Counted from the stretch's first letter, positions 28,266-38,548 are shown. The stretch is 64,000 nt of DNA from Nostoc sp. RI_552 (GCA_016124525.1 WGNO01000038.1:1-64000), one strand, 5' to 3'. Program-made: numbers and translations. The notes: generated by a model not told the origin, from the letters alone.

Positions 28266-29630
28266 TTAGTCAATTGATTCCACAAATTCGCCACGAAACT
28301 GATTAACAACACTATCAAGTCTCACGGAATGAGCAGCTTTGAATAACAGACGATCGCCTGGTTGGACGAATGTTTTTAATTTGGTTAGTAAATCAGCATG
28401 ACTGGTAAAGCATTCCGATGGAATACCCTCAGCACTTTGAGCAATCGCTTCGGCATCTTTGCCATCCACCAACACCAGCAAAGCGTCTAATTCCAACCTC
28501 TGCACTGTTTCACCAACTTTTTGGTGCAATTCCAGCGATCGCTCTCCCAATTCCTTCATTGCACCCAACACAGCAATTTTGCGTTTTCCTGGTGTGTCTG
28601 CCAATAATTGCAGCGATGCTGTCATAGCTTCTGGTGCAGCATTGTAAGTTTCGTCCAATATTAACACATTATTGGGCAAAGTAAAACGTTGCGATCGCCC
28701 CGTGGGCATATTCACCGTTACACCACCTTCCAACCTCCACCACTCAATTCCCAACACCCGCGCCACTGCCAAAGCTGCTAAGAAATTACTCCCATTGTGA
28801 CGACCAGGTAAAGGTAAAGGTAGCTGCATTTCCCCAACTTTGATAGTTTCATTATCAATAAGCAGCCCTTGGATGTCGCCACCAGAAAAACCATAAGTCA
28901 AAACATCCCCAGACCAAACTTGCTGCGCCGTAGCCATTAATCGGGCATTGTCCTGATTGAGAATAGCTACACCATCCTGAGGCATTTCCGCTAATAACTC
29001 ACATTTAGCATCGGCAATGGCTTGTTCAGAACCCAACAACTCAATATGTGCCGTTCCCACGTTGGTAATCACCCCAATGTTCGGACGGGCTATTTGCGTC
29101 AGTTCAGCAATTTGCCCCCGACCCCGCATCGCCATTTCCACCACAGCATATTCATGTTCTGTATTCAGTTCTAACAAGGTTTTGGGAACGCCAATTTCGT
29201 TATTAAAATTGCCATAAGTCTTGTGAACTCTTCCCTTAGTAGCCAAAACTGCGGCGATGAGTTCTTTTGTTGTCGTTTTCCCCACAGAACCTGTTATCCC
29301 AATCACCGGAATATTCAAGCCATCGCGCCACCATCTAGCAAGTTGCTGATATGCTTTTAAAGTATTTCTCACCTGCAACAGAGGTAAACCAGAATTTTCA
29401 TCAGCACAATCTACAATAGCGGCTAAAGCACCCTGAGCGATGGCTGTAGCGACAAAATCGTGTCCATCAAACTTTTCTCCCCGTAAAGCCAAAAACACTT
29501 CACCACCTTTGATCATCCGGGTATCTGTTTGGATAGCGCTGGTAACCTGTCTTAAAGCAGCCTCAGATAAATTGACAGGTTGGGCGCAAAGAACCTCTAG
29601 TAGTTGGGAGATGGTAGCAGACCAAGACAT
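28266..29630 (-). CDS. murF: UDP-MurNAc-tripeptide:D-alanyl-D-alanine ligase
   Basis: A 454-residue cytoplasmic Mur ligase that adds D-Ala-D-Ala to the peptidoglycan precursor. The ATP loop ITGSVGKTTTKE lies at about residues 112-123. Other family marks are FLALRGEKFDGHDF near the N-terminus, TYGNFNNEIGVP, NVGTAHIE, and LDETYNAAPEAM in the C-terminal domain. I chose ATG 29630; a TTG three codons upstream is possible. It is a single gene with its own terminator. The divergent Mur ligase MurE is excluded by the FNNEIGVP and DETYNAAP signatures. Confidence 0.94.
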   Translation of the reverse strand: MSWSATISQLLEVLCAQPVNLSEAALRQVTSAIQTDTRMIKGGEVFLALRGEKFDGHDFVATAIAQGALAAIVDCADENSGLPLLQVRNTLKAYQQLARWWRDGLNIPVIGITGSVGKTTTKELIAAVLATKGRVHKTYGNFNNEIGVPKTLLELNTEHEYAVVEMAMRGRGQIAELTQIARPNIGVITNVGTAHIELLGSEQAIADAKCELLAEMPQDGVAILNQDNARLMATAQQVWSGDVLTYGFSGGDIQGLLIDNETIKVGEMQLPLPLPGRHNGSNFLAALAVARVLGIEWWRLEGGVTVNMPTGRSQRFTLPNNVLILDETYNAAPEAMTASLQLLADTPGKRKIAVLGAMKELGERSLELHQKVGETVQRLELDALLVLVDGKDAEAIAQSAEGIPSECFTSHADLLTKLKTFVQPGDRLLFKAAHSVRLDSVVNQFRGEFVESID

Positions 29631-30128
29631 AGTTATCAACTGATTTTTAAGGTTAAATTAGTGAAACAAAAAGTATACAAATTTTCTAGTACTTCTACCA
29701 ATAAAATGTACTTAATATTTAACAAAAAATCCTCAATTAAAAAAGCAGATATTGATTCAATAACAGTTTTCCCAGGATGATTATTTGATTTTTGACCAGA
29801 CACCCACCGACACTTACAGGCGGATTAACATACCAAAGCCCTAATCTCAGTGGCTAAAAATTTTATCCCCACTCACCGTAAAATACTTAATTTTTCCATC
29901 AATCAAACTGAACTTATATAGGCAATTAGTATTAGTAACACAAATTTTCCAACATCGATTAAATTTAGGCTCTTTAATCTATTTTTAGACTTTTTTTAGT
30001 TAAATTAAAACTAAACTGTATAGTTTTAATTGGTTACATTTTTCGTAACCAAACCTTTAGCTTTACTCTATCTGTGCATAAAATAATTGCGGCTAAACAT
30101 AGACTGTTCAGTTGAGGTTTATTTGAGA
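29631..30128. promoter_or_regulatory. Spacer with two adjacent inverted repeats upstream of a small secreted protein
   Basis: About 500 bases between divergent genes. Two perfect inverted repeats touch each other: ATTAAAACTA / TAGTTTTAAT (30004-30030, 7-base loop) and TTGGTTAC / GTAACCAA (30030-30052, 7-base loop). They lie about 80 bases before the start of the next gene, at promoter distance, and look like operator sites. The rest is AT-rich with nothing recognisable. Confidence 0.5.
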
Positions 30129-30413
30129 ATGAAGGGAAAATATTTAATTCTGATTGGTACAGCTTTGACATTGGCATTATCTGCCAACATTGCCATAGCC
30201 GAATCCGGTACTTCATCAAGGGAAATCAAATTGTCACCAGAAGGACTAAAACTTCTGTGTGAGCAATTCCCACTCAATTCCCGTTGTCAGAATGGCATAC
30301 CAACCACACCTACTCAAGACTCAAACAATCCCACAGACCCAGAAATCGGTATCCCAGAAAATCCCACAGACCCAGAAACCTTAACCACACCAGAATCTAA
30401 TATGCCCAACTAA
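30129..30413 (+). CDS. Small secreted protein with LCEQFPLNSRC motif
   Basis: 94 residues from ATG 30129, the start that gives a proper signal peptide (MKGKYLILIGTALTLALS, cut near IAIAES). The mature part has LSPEGLKLLCEQFPLNSRCQ, a two-cysteine motif that recurs in small exported cyanobacterial proteins, then a low-complexity Pro/Thr/Asp tail with the repeat NPTDPE. It would act in the periplasm or outside. Function is unknown. Two inverted repeats upstream suggest specific control. Confidence 0.72.
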   Translation: MKGKYLILIGTALTLALSANIAIAESGTSSREIKLSPEGLKLLCEQFPLNSRCQNGIPTTPTQDSNNPTDPEIGIPENPTDPETLTTPESNMPN

Positions 30414-30527
30414 GAGACATACCCCTTACCAGATCCATAGGGAGCCCACTGTTTAAGCTTCCCCAGTTTACAAAACCGGGGATTTCTGAAGAGTCCACAA
30501 ATAGACCCTCTTAGGCTAACCTGAAAA

Positions 30528-30553
30528 TAGAGACGTTCCATATAACGTCTCTA
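30528..30553. repeat. GTAGAGA-type palindromic repeat, copy 2
   Basis: TAGAGACGTT-CCATAT-AACGTCTCTA, perfect 10-base arms. It lies 25 bases beyond the dnaK stop and nearly matches the palindrome at 38464. It may serve as a transcript end for dnaK. Confidence 0.8.
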
Positions 30554-30577
30554 CAAGGCCTTCAAATCATGCATATT

Positions 30578-32464
30578 TTATTTACTTTCCACGAAATCGG
30601 CATCAATCACATCTTCACCACCAGGGCTTTCGCCTGTAGTTCTTCCATCGGTAGCCACACCTCCTTGAGCATAAACAGCACTACCAACCTGCATCAAAGC
30701 TTGCTGTAACTCAGTAGTGAGAGACTTCATCCGATCCAAATTATCTTGGTTAATCGCCTCTCGTAAATCTTCCACCAATCTTTCAACCCGTCCGCGATTT
30801 TCAGCACTGACCTTATCACCCAAGTCTTGCAGCTGTTTCTGTGCTTGATAAGCCAAGGAATCTGCTATATTCTTAGTATCAATTTGGTCACGGCGTTTCC
30901 GGTCTTCCTCAGCATGGGCTTCTGCATCCCGCACCATATTTTCCACAGTGCGTTTATCAAGAGTTGAAGCACCTGTAATGGAAATCGACTGCTGTTTACC
31001 TGTGGCCCTATCTTGAGCAGTCACGGAAAGAATACCGTTAGCATCAATATCAAAAGTCACTTCAATTTGTGGTACGCCCCTAGGTGCTGGCGGAATACCA
31101 TCCAGGCGGAAAGTACCCAAACTCTTGTTATCTTTGGCAAGTTCCCGCTCACCTTGAAGAACGTGAACCTCTACATTTGTTTGACCATCAGTCGCCGTAG
31201 AAAAGATTTCTGATTTTTTCACCGGGATAGTGGTGTTACGCTCAATAATCTTAGTCATCACACCGCCGAGGGTTTCCACACCCAAAGACAAGGGGGTAAC
31301 ATCCAACAACAGGATATCTTTCACCTCACCGGCTAACACACCCGCTTGAATAGCAGCACCAATAGCCACAACTTCATCAGGGTTCACACTTTGACAAGGA
31401 TCTTTGCCAATCATCCGTCGTACTAACTCTTGCACAGCCGGAATGCGAGTGGAACCGCCCACCAATACAACTTCATCAATTTCCCCATTACTCAGTTTTG
31501 CATCTTGCAATGCTTGCTGCACAGGTTTCCGACAACGGTCTAAAAGGTCAGCAGTCATTTCCTCAAACTTAGCCCTAGTCAACGTCATATCCAGGTGTTG
31601 CGGCCCAGCTTGAGTAGCGGTGATAAACGGAAGGTTAATATTAGTTTGAGTGGCACTCGAAAGTTCAATTTTGGCTTTTTCTGCTGCTTCAGTTAGTCTT
31701 TGTAAAGCTTGCTTATCTTTACGCAAGTCAATACCTTGATTGCGGAGAAACTCAGTAGCCAACCAATCGACAATTTTTTTATCAAAGTCGTCACCACCTA
31801 AATGGGTGTCGCCACTGGTGGATTTTACTTCAAAAACCCCATCTCCTACTTCCAAAATAGAAACATCAAAAGTCCCACCACCCAAGTCAAAGACCAAGAT
31901 AGTTTCATTGTGCTTTTTATCTAAACCATAAGCCAAGGCTGCTGCCGTCGGTTCATTGATAATGCGGAGAACTTCTAAACCAGCAATTTTACCCGCGTCC
32001 TTAGTAGCTTGGCGTTGGGAGTCATTGAAGTAAGCCGGAACCGTGATGACAGCTTGGGTAACTTTTTCTCCTAGATATTTACTTGAATCATCAACCAACT
32101 TCCGCAAAACTTGAGCAGAAATTTCTTCAGGTGCAAATTGCTTACCTGCTCCGGGACAGTCTAATTTAACGTTACCATTAGGATCGCGTAAAACCCTATA
32201 ACTAACTTCTGTAGCTTCATGGGTAATTTCTTCATATTTCCGCCCAATAAAGCGTTTTACAGAATAAAAAGTATTTTCTGGGTTCATCACCGCCTGTCGT
32301 CTGGCAATTTGACCCACCAAACGTTCACCAGACTTAATATGAGCCACCACAGAAGGAGTAACCCGTTGTCCTTCAGCATTAGCAATTACTAAAGGTTGTC
32401 CACCTTCCATAACAGCCGCGCAAGAATTTGTGGTTCCTAAATCAATTCCAATTACTTTTGGCAT
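30578..32464 (-). CDS. dnaK: Chaperone protein DnaK (DnaK2-type Hsp70)
   Basis: 628 residues. The ATPase domain begins [19 protein letters not shown] and has [19 protein letters not shown] and [15 protein letters not shown]; the linker [15 protein letters not shown] joins it to the substrate domain; the C-terminus is [14 protein letters not shown], the EEVD-like end that marks cytosolic DnaK2-type proteins of cyanobacteria as distinct from DnaK1 or DnaK3. It folds and refolds proteins with DnaJ and GrpE, neither of which is adjacent. AGGA lies 8 bases before the ATG. Cyanobacteria have several dnaK genes; this could be an extra DnaK2 paralogue. Confidence 0.95.
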   Translation of the reverse strand: MPKVIGIDLGTTNSCAAVMEGGQPLVIANAEGQRVTPSVVAHIKSGERLVGQIARRQAVMNPENTFYSVKRFIGRKYEEITHEATEVSYRVLRDPNGNVKLDCPGAGKQFAPEEISAQVLRKLVDDSSKYLGEKVTQAVITVPAYFNDSQRQATKDAGKIAGLEVLRIINEPTAAALAYGLDKKHNETILVFDLGGGTFDVSILEVGDGVFEVKSTSGDTHLGGDDFDKKIVDWLATEFLRNQGIDLRKDKQALQRLTEAAEKAKIELSSATQTNINLPFITATQAGPQHLDMTLTRAKFEEMTADLLDRCRKPVQQALQDAKLSNGEIDEVVLVGGSTRIPAVQELVRRMIGKDPCQSVNPDEVVAIGAAIQAGVLAGEVKDILLLDVTPLSLGVETLGGVMTKIIERNTTIPVKKSEIFSTATDGQTNVEVHVLQGERELAKDNKSLGTFRLDGIPPAPRGVPQIEVTFDIDANGILSVTAQDRATGKQQSISITGASTLDKRTVENMVRDAEAHAEEDRKRRDQIDTKNIADSLAYQAQKQLQDLGDKVSAENRGRVERLVEDLREAINQDNLDRMKSLTTELQQALMQVGSAVYAQGGVATDGRTTGESPGGEDVIDADFVESK

Positions 32465-32858
32465 ATAATTTTCCTCGTTAGCTTCAGTTTCAGCAATTGT
32501 GGCGTTGAGGAAAGGACACTGGATATTGGGGGTGGGAGTTTTAAAGCCTTGTAAGAGAGAGGTTTCCAGATGGTTTCATAGTAGAAAAATCGACAAACAC
32601 CCTCTTAGGCGGGTTAATATTCAACTTTGAGTTCTTGCAGACAACCAGTATTTTTCCTCAATAAATCTTTTATCTCATCAAGCTTTATTCCAACCTTCCT
32701 AATTAACACACTAGACCAGCTCAAAGTTGAATCGGTTCGGTTTTATCGTTAAATGCCATCGCAATAACCGTACAACTCGTCAGTTTAATTAGATTGATAG
32801 CTTCTTTTGACATACTCACGGACCTAGAAAGTCGTTGATCCTTGAAAGTTACTAGCCC
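32465..32858. promoter_or_regulatory. Upstream region of dnaK with a distant inverted repeat
   Basis: About 390 bases without a gene. ATTCAACTTTGAG (32619-32631) and CTCAAAGTTGAAT (32720-32732) are a perfect 13-base inverted pair 88 bases apart, able to form a long-range stem in the dnaK leader. No CIRCE element (TTAGCACTC-N9-GAGTGCTAA) was seen. Confidence 0.4.
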
Positions 32859-33623
32859 CTAGAGGGAGCGGATTTTAGGACTTTTTTTTCGATAACAACG
32901 AGCAGTAATATGGTAGGGGTGAAACACCTCTAAAAATTTACCTTGCAGCTTGAGAAAAAAATTATCTACAATTACAGGGTCATCTAGGTGCATCGGGTAT
33001 TCTTGATTAAATCCCTTAAAAAAATACCAATTTAAGATCATTTTACCCTCTGGGTTTAACCATTCCTCAAAGTCAAGTAAACACTCGATGGGATCTGGTA
33101 AATGTTCCAGAACATCAAAAGAGATTATTGTATCAAATTTTACTTCTTCAGGAACATCTGAACAACAAACCACTTTATCACTGAGTCCCATTTGCTTGGC
33201 TCTATATTCAACAAACTCCAGGTTAATGGGGTTTAAATCGCAATAAATTACCTGCTCCACTGCAGGGGAAAGGGCTGCACCAATTGTATGAGTGCCAATT
33301 CCACCACCGAAGTCTAAAACCTTGCCCATTGCATAATCTGCCACTAAGCGTAAGGTATCTGCAATATATTCATGACTCGCCAAATGCCACGCGCCCAGTT
33401 CAAATAGGTAAAGTTCTCCAACTTTATCACTATAAAAATCTTTTACCTCTGACCAGTCAAAATCTTTATGACCTAAGTCAGCCATTTCTTGCTGACTATG
33501 TTTAAATTTTAACTCTAGAGTCTGAGAATCTAAACCTAAAAACTCTTGTATATGTTTCCTGATTATAAATGATTCTTGGAAAAAATCATTTAAGAAGGGT
33601 GGGGCAGTTACTTTCTGACTCAT
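32859..33623 (-). CDS. Class I SAM-dependent methyltransferase
   Basis: A 254-residue protein with the Rossmann SAM motif VLDFGGGIGTHTIG near residue 105, an acidic residue after the next strand (IYCDLNPINLEF) and IISFDVLEHLPDP as motif IV. The N-terminal 90 residues are helical and unassigned (FNFKHSQQ-type polar segment). The substrate cannot be inferred. Its stop is about 390 bases from dnaK and its start about 45 bases from a transposase remnant, so the context does not help; a sugar- or lipid-related role is possible given the glycosyltransferase nearby. Confidence 0.82.
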   Translation of the reverse strand: MSQKVTAPPFLNDFFQESFIIRKHIQEFLGLDSQTLELKFKHSQQEMADLGHKDFDWSEVKDFYSDKVGELYLFELGAWHLASHEYIADTLRLVADYAMGKVLDFGGGIGTHTIGAALSPAVEQVIYCDLNPINLEFVEYRAKQMGLSDKVVCCSDVPEEVKFDTIISFDVLEHLPDPIECLLDFEEWLNPEGKMILNWYFFKGFNQEYPMHLDDPVIVDNFFLKLQGKFLEVFHPYHITARCYRKKSPKIRSL

Positions 33624-33668
33624 ATCTGGAATTTATTTAGAAGATGTTTGCAACTGAATTAACAAAGC

Positions 33669-33875
33669 CTAATGGAGATTTATACCAAATAAAATAATAG
33701 CGAAAGCATTTTCCAGTGTTTTTAGTGTTTGCTGCAATACCCGAGAATGTACACTTTTTAATTCTGGGTATTGTTCCTTGGCTTTAGTTAAAGATTTACA
33801 CTGAATTGAGTAGGTAGGACTTGGTGTATTTGCGGGGATAATGTACTCATAATGGAATGAACAACCATTCATCAC
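33669..33875 (-). pseudogene. TnpB (IS200/IS605 family) N-terminal fragment
   Basis: The 68-residue frame reads NGCSFHYEYIIPANTPSPTY, then LTKAKEQYPELKSVHSRVLQ, QTLKTLENAF. This is the N-terminal region of IS605-type OrfB/TnpB proteins, where the segment SVHSQVLQ-x-LKRLDKAF is conserved. The usual beginning and everything after the first ~60 residues are missing. It is a decayed insertion-sequence remnant next to the methyltransferase. A degenerate GC-rich hairpin at 33962-33980 (CCCCGTGTC ... GGGG) may be an element end. Confidence 0.72.
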
Positions 33876-34046
33876 ACCCCAAAGAAATTATACAGTATAT
33901 TCATCTAAGGTCAATAGGAAAGCAAGACTCTCCGCGGCTACAGCCACAAATCGCCTAGATCCCCGTGTCTAAAGCCAGGGGCTTTGGGCCGTTTTCCAGT
34001 AAATATATTATATTGTTTATTGCTAGCCTTAACACCCCATACCGTC

Positions 34047-35132
34047 ATGCGTATACTATGTGTCTCTACACCAGTTGGTTTTTTAGGTTCCGGGGAAGGA
34101 GGGGGGTTGGAATTAACTGTGAGAAACGTAGTTCACTCTTTAAGTGACCGTAACCATAGTATTACTATCATCGCACCCCAAGGATCTCAGTCTGCCCATG
34201 GCCAAGTGATAGAAGTTGGCGGTGAACCCCCCCCTCTTGCACAACTTTGTGAAAGAACAACCCCAGTTTCTATTAACGCAGGCAGTGTTTTAGGACGAAT
34301 GTGGGAAGTGGCAAGGGAGTTACAGTCAGAGTTTGATATTTTGCTGAATTTTGCCTATGATTGGCTACCCTTTTATCTTACCCCTTTTTTCCACCGTCCT
34401 GTAGCCCATTTAGTATGTATGGGGTCTTTGTCTACAGTTATGGATGAAGTAATCAATGCTGTAGCTTTACGCTACCCAGGAACCATCGCAGTGCGTACTC
34501 GCGCCCAAGCACAAACCTTTCCTTTTGCTTCCTCCTGTCGCTGTCTACCAAATGGGTTAGATCTGACTCTTTATCAATGTAATCTATACCCCCAGGAATA
34601 TTTGGGATGGATGGGGCGTATCTCTCCGGAAAAAGGACTGGAAGATGCCATTGCAGCAGTGAACAAAACCCAGATTCCTCTGAAAATTTGGGGCAAACTA
34701 CAAAATAGTGATTACTGGCAATGGATTAAAGCTCAGTTTCCTTCAGCACCCTTTAGTTATGAGGGATTTTTACCCACTTCCGCACTCCAGGAAGAATTAG
34801 GAAAATGCCGAGGTTTATTAATGACTCACCGATGGGTAGAAGCCTTTGGTAATGTCTGCATAGAAGCTTTGGCTTGCGGTGTACCCGTAATTGCTTATAG
34901 TCGGGGTGGACCTAGTGAAATTGTCCATTCAGGTAAAACAGGATGGCTGGTAGAGCCGGACAGTGTTAATGGACTGGTAGAAGCCATCGCCAAACTCGGG
35001 CAAATTAATCGCAGTCACTGTCGAGAAGAGGCAGAAGCGTCCTATTCTTTGGCCGGTTTGGGAGAAAGATTTGAAACTTGGCTGAATGATTGTCTAGCTA
35101 AACATTCAGGAGCAAAATTGCCCTTAGGATAA
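34047..35132 (+). CDS. Family 4 glycosyltransferase
   Basis: About 361 residues from ATG 34047, which puts the glycine-rich start MRILCVSTPVGFLGSGEGG at the N-terminus as in relatives; an upstream ATG at 33984 would add an implausible 21 residues. The GT-B fold is supported by WMGRISPEKGLEDAI and by EAFGNVCIEALACGVPVIAY, which holds the E-x7-E donor-binding motif. The opening VSTPVG-x-LGSG resembles cyanobacterial UDP-glucose:tetrahydrobiopterin glucosyltransferases, so a pteridine substrate is possible; a cell-wall or exopolysaccharide sugar transferase is the alternative. Confidence 0.85.
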   Translation: MRILCVSTPVGFLGSGEGGGLELTVRNVVHSLSDRNHSITIIAPQGSQSAHGQVIEVGGEPPPLAQLCERTTPVSINAGSVLGRMWEVARELQSEFDILLNFAYDWLPFYLTPFFHRPVAHLVCMGSLSTVMDEVINAVALRYPGTIAVRTRAQAQTFPFASSCRCLPNGLDLTLYQCNLYPQEYLGWMGRISPEKGLEDAIAAVNKTQIPLKIWGKLQNSDYWQWIKAQFPSAPFSYEGFLPTSALQEELGKCRGLLMTHRWVEAFGNVCIEALACGVPVIAYSRGGPSEIVHSGKTGWLVEPDSVNGLVEAIAKLGQINRSHCREEAEASYSLAGLGERFETWLNDCLAKHSGAKLPLG

Positions 35133-35204
35133 AACAGATATTTTCGCTTTTAGTATTTTTGGCAAAGTTACATCGAGTTTCCCCATCCAGCTAACTAATT
35201 CAGC

Positions 35205-36530
35205 ATGAAAAAAAACATCTCACTACAGGAAATCAGTGTTTTCCACCAGTTCATTTTTGCTGTAGGGAAGCGATTAATTCTGACAATTGTTTTGAGTGTA
35301 TGTTTAATTATCTCATCCAGTTGTCAACCCTTAGCACAAAAAGATGATGGCGTAATTCATTTGACACTATGGCAAGGAATTAATCCACCGGTTAACCGCG
35401 ATGTGTTTAACAAACTGGTAGATAAATTTAATCAAACTCATCCTGATATTCAAGTAGAGTCTATTTTTGCAGGAGACCTAGAGCAACAATTACCTAAAAT
35501 CCTTGCATCTGTGGTGGGGAATGTCCCGCCGGATATTCTCAGCTTTTATCCCCAAATTACCGGACAGTTAGTGGAATTAGGAGCAATTTGCCCCTTAGAT
35601 GATTGGTTAGCCACATTCCCAGGTAAGTCGGAAGTCAACCCCAAGTTGTTTGCGGAATTAACATTCAACAATCAACTTTGGTCAATTCCTCTTTATACCA
35701 GTAATATAGGTATTTTCTACCGTCCACAGCTTTTCCAGGCGGCAGGAATTACCCAAACACCCAAGACATGGGAAGAACTCAGAGTAGCCGCGAGAAAACT
35801 CACCATAGACCGGGATGGAGATCGCATACCAGAACAGTATGGAATGCTACTACCTTTGGGTAAGGGCGAATGGACTGTATTTACTTGGTTTCCCTTTTTA
35901 TTGAGTGCTGGGGGGGAAGTAGTCAGCAATCATCAGCCCAACCTGACAAACCCAGGAGCCATCGCCGCCCTACAATTTTGGCAAGACCTTCTATTGCAGG
36001 ATCGTTCAGCCAAACTCTCACCCCCAGAACGGGGTTATGAAGAGGATGCCTTTTTAAGCGGTCGTGTGGCTATGCAAATTACCGGACCTTGGACTTATAT
36101 TACTAAGTCTAACATTGATTATGATGTTTTTCCCATCCCAGCAAGTGTCACACAAGCCACAGTTACAGGGACGGGAAATATGTATGTAATGAAAACTACA
36201 CCCCAAAGACAAGCCGCAGCCCAGAAGTTTTTAGAGTATGTTTTAAGTGAACAATTCCAAACAGAATGGAGTATTGGCACAGGGTTTTTACCAGTTAACC
36301 TCAAGTCGTCCCAAAGTCAAGCCTATCAGGAATATGCAGCAAAAAAACCTTGGTTAAAAGTCTTTGTTGACCAAATACACACAGCAGGCGCTAGACCTAT
36401 TATTGCCGGATATAGTCGTTTATCCGACAGCCTAGGTAGAGCTATTGAGGCCAGCTTGCTCGGTCAACCCCCAGCAAAAGCTTTGCAATTGGCCCAAGAA
36501 CGTTTAGAACTCATTTGGAACAAGGAGTAA
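35205..36530 (+). CDS. Sugar-type ABC transporter substrate-binding lipoprotein (family 1)
   Basis: 441 residues. A signal segment (LILTIVLSVCLIISSSC) ends in a lipobox with Cys40. The mature part follows the MalE/UgpB plan: LTLWQGINPP, FNQTHPDIQVESIFAG, PDILSFYPQ, IPLYTSNIGIFYRPQLFQAAGI, GRVAMQITGPW. It should capture an oligosaccharide or similar solute in the periplasm. No permease or ATPase genes are adjacent, so its partners lie elsewhere. It follows the glycosyltransferase by 72 bases and could be in one transcript with it. Confidence 0.88.
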   Translation: MKKNISLQEISVFHQFIFAVGKRLILTIVLSVCLIISSSCQPLAQKDDGVIHLTLWQGINPPVNRDVFNKLVDKFNQTHPDIQVESIFAGDLEQQLPKILASVVGNVPPDILSFYPQITGQLVELGAICPLDDWLATFPGKSEVNPKLFAELTFNNQLWSIPLYTSNIGIFYRPQLFQAAGITQTPKTWEELRVAARKLTIDRDGDRIPEQYGMLLPLGKGEWTVFTWFPFLLSAGGEVVSNHQPNLTNPGAIAALQFWQDLLLQDRSAKLSPPERGYEEDAFLSGRVAMQITGPWTYITKSNIDYDVFPIPASVTQATVTGTGNMYVMKTTPQRQAAAQKFLEYVLSEQFQTEWSIGTGFLPVNLKSSQSQAYQEYAAKKPWLKVFVDQIHTAGARPIIAGYSRLSDSLGRAIEASLLGQPPAKALQLAQERLELIWNKE

Positions 36531-36648
36531 AAGCCGGAAAAAAATTTTTTCTGGCAGTGTAACAACTACAATTACTATTGATGCTAGATAATGGGAAAGC
36601 TTTGACATTTACTAGCCCATCTAGCCCGACAGAATCAAACTAACACCT

Positions 36649-38436
36649 ATGCGAACTCACTATTGCGGCGAACTCCGAAAAAAACATATTGGAGAAACTG
36701 TTACCTTGTACGGCTGGGTAGACCGTCGCCGCGATCATGGGGGCGTGATATTCTTAGATTTGCGCGATCGCTCTGGCATTGTCCAAATTGTCAGTGACCC
36801 ACAACGCACCCCAGATTCCTACGAGCAGGCTAACACCCTGCGGAATGAATACGTTGTCCAAATCACCGGCAGAGTAACCCAGCGTCCCGAAGAATCTTTG
36901 AATCCCCGCATTCCCACAGGCGAAGTAGAAATCTACGCAGATCAAATTACGCTACTCAACGGCGTTGGGAAACAACTACCATTCCAAGTCTCCACGGCTG
37001 ATACTGAAGGTGTGCGGGAAGACTTACGGCTAAAGTATCGTTATTTGGATTTGCGACGAGAACGCATGGCACAAAACATGCAATTGCGTCATCAAGTCGT
37101 CAAAGCCATGCGTCGCTACCTAGAAGACCTCGAAGGTTTTATTGAAGTCGAAACCCCCATCCTGACCCGTTCCACCCCAGAAGGTGCCAGAGATTACATC
37201 TTACCCAGTCGTGCCAATCCCGGCGAGTGGTTCGCTTTGCCGCAATCACCCCAACTATTCAAACAAATACTAATGGTATCGGGCATGGATAGATATTATC
37301 AGATTGCCCGTTGTTTCCGTGACGAAGATTTACGCGCCGACAGACAACCAGAATTTACTCAACTGGACATGGAAATGAGTTTCATGTCCCAAGAGGAAAT
37401 TATAGCGCTGAATGAAAAGTTAGTTGCTCATATCTTCAAAACAGTTAAAGGCATTGAGTTAAACTTACCATTCCCTCGCCTAACTTATGCCGAGTCCATG
37501 GAACGCTATGGTAGTGATAAACCAGATACCCGCTATGGTTTAGAATTAGTCAATGTTTCCGATATCTTAAAAGACTCTGGTTTTAAAGTCTTTCGCGATG
37601 CCATCGCCCATGGTGGAATCGTCAAAATTCTGCCAATTCCCGACGGTAACGATGCCATCTCTAACGTCCGCATTAAACCAGGCGGTGACTTATTTAGAGA
37701 AGCCAGCGAAGCCGGAGCCAAAGGTTTAGCTTTTATCCGCGTCCGAGAAAATGGTGAAATTGACACCATTGGCGCAATTAAAGACAACCTCACCCCAGAG
37801 CAGAAACAGGAAATTTTGCAACGTACAGGTGCAAAAGTCGGTCATTTGCTATTATTTGGTGCAGGTGACACAGCCACAGTTAATAAAACTTTAGACAAGT
37901 TGCGGCAAGTTGTTGCTAGGGAGTTTAAGTTAATTAATCCAGAAAAAATCAACTTGCTCTGGATTACAGATTTCCCCATGTTTGAGTGGAATGCTGACGA
38001 AAAACGCCTAGAAGCACTGCACCACCCCTTTACCGCACCCCATCCAGAAGATGTGAGTGATATAAAAACTGCACGCGCCCAAGCTTACGATTTAGTGTTA
38101 AACGGTTTAGAAATTGGTGGCGGAAGTCTGCGAATTTATCAAAGCGATATTCAACAGCAGGTATTTGAAGCCATTGGTTTGTCTCCTGAAGAAGCACACT
38201 GTAAATTTGGCTTTCTCTTAGAAGCTTTTGAATATGGTACACCGCCCCATGGTGGTATTGCCTATGGTTTAGACCGTTTGGTTATGTTGCTAGCCAGGGA
38301 AGAATCAATTCGTGATGTAATCGCTTTCCCCAAAACACAACAAGCCCGTTGTTTGCTCACAGATGCCCCTTCTGGGGTAGATGTCAAGCAGCTCAAAGAG
38401 TTGCACGTTGCCTCGACCTACAAACCTAAATCTTAA
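36649..38436 (+). CDS. aspS: Aspartyl-tRNA synthetase
   Basis: 595 residues, the normal length of bacterial AspRS, which includes the GAD insertion. The N-terminal OB fold binds the anticodon ([20 protein letters not shown]). Class II motifs are visible: motif 2 [18 protein letters not shown] and motif 3 [13 protein letters not shown]. It charges tRNA-Asp. Standing alone between a transport protein and an SLH gene, it shows nothing unusual. Confidence 0.97.
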   Translation: MRTHYCGELRKKHIGETVTLYGWVDRRRDHGGVIFLDLRDRSGIVQIVSDPQRTPDSYEQANTLRNEYVVQITGRVTQRPEESLNPRIPTGEVEIYADQITLLNGVGKQLPFQVSTADTEGVREDLRLKYRYLDLRRERMAQNMQLRHQVVKAMRRYLEDLEGFIEVETPILTRSTPEGARDYILPSRANPGEWFALPQSPQLFKQILMVSGMDRYYQIARCFRDEDLRADRQPEFTQLDMEMSFMSQEEIIALNEKLVAHIFKTVKGIELNLPFPRLTYAESMERYGSDKPDTRYGLELVNVSDILKDSGFKVFRDAIAHGGIVKILPIPDGNDAISNVRIKPGGDLFREASEAGAKGLAFIRVRENGEIDTIGAIKDNLTPEQKQEILQRTGAKVGHLLLFGAGDTATVNKTLDKLRQVVAREFKLINPEKINLLWITDFPMFEWNADEKRLEALHHPFTAPHPEDVSDIKTARAQAYDLVLNGLEIGGGSLRIYQSDIQQQVFEAIGLSPEEAHCKFGFLLEAFEYGTPPHGGIAYGLDRLVMLLAREESIRDVIAFPKTQQARCLLTDAPSGVDVKQLKELHVASTYKPKS

Positions 38437-38463
38437 CGAGGTTTAATTATTGACAAAGCAATG

Positions 38464-38489
38464 TAGAGACGTTCCATGGAACGTCTCTA
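38464..38489. repeat. GTAGAGA-type palindromic repeat, copy 3 (perfect 26-bp palindrome)
   Basis: TAGAGACGTTCC and GGAACGTCTCTA meet at CCATGG to give a perfect 26-base palindrome 27 bases after aspS. Arms match copy 2. The convergent arrangement (aspS plus, SLH gene minus) would let it end transcripts from both sides. Confidence 0.85.
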
Positions 38490-38548
38490 TCTAGCCAGGG
38501 GAAATCACAACCATATTTAAATTCCCTCTTCGTCTCATCGGTAAACTC

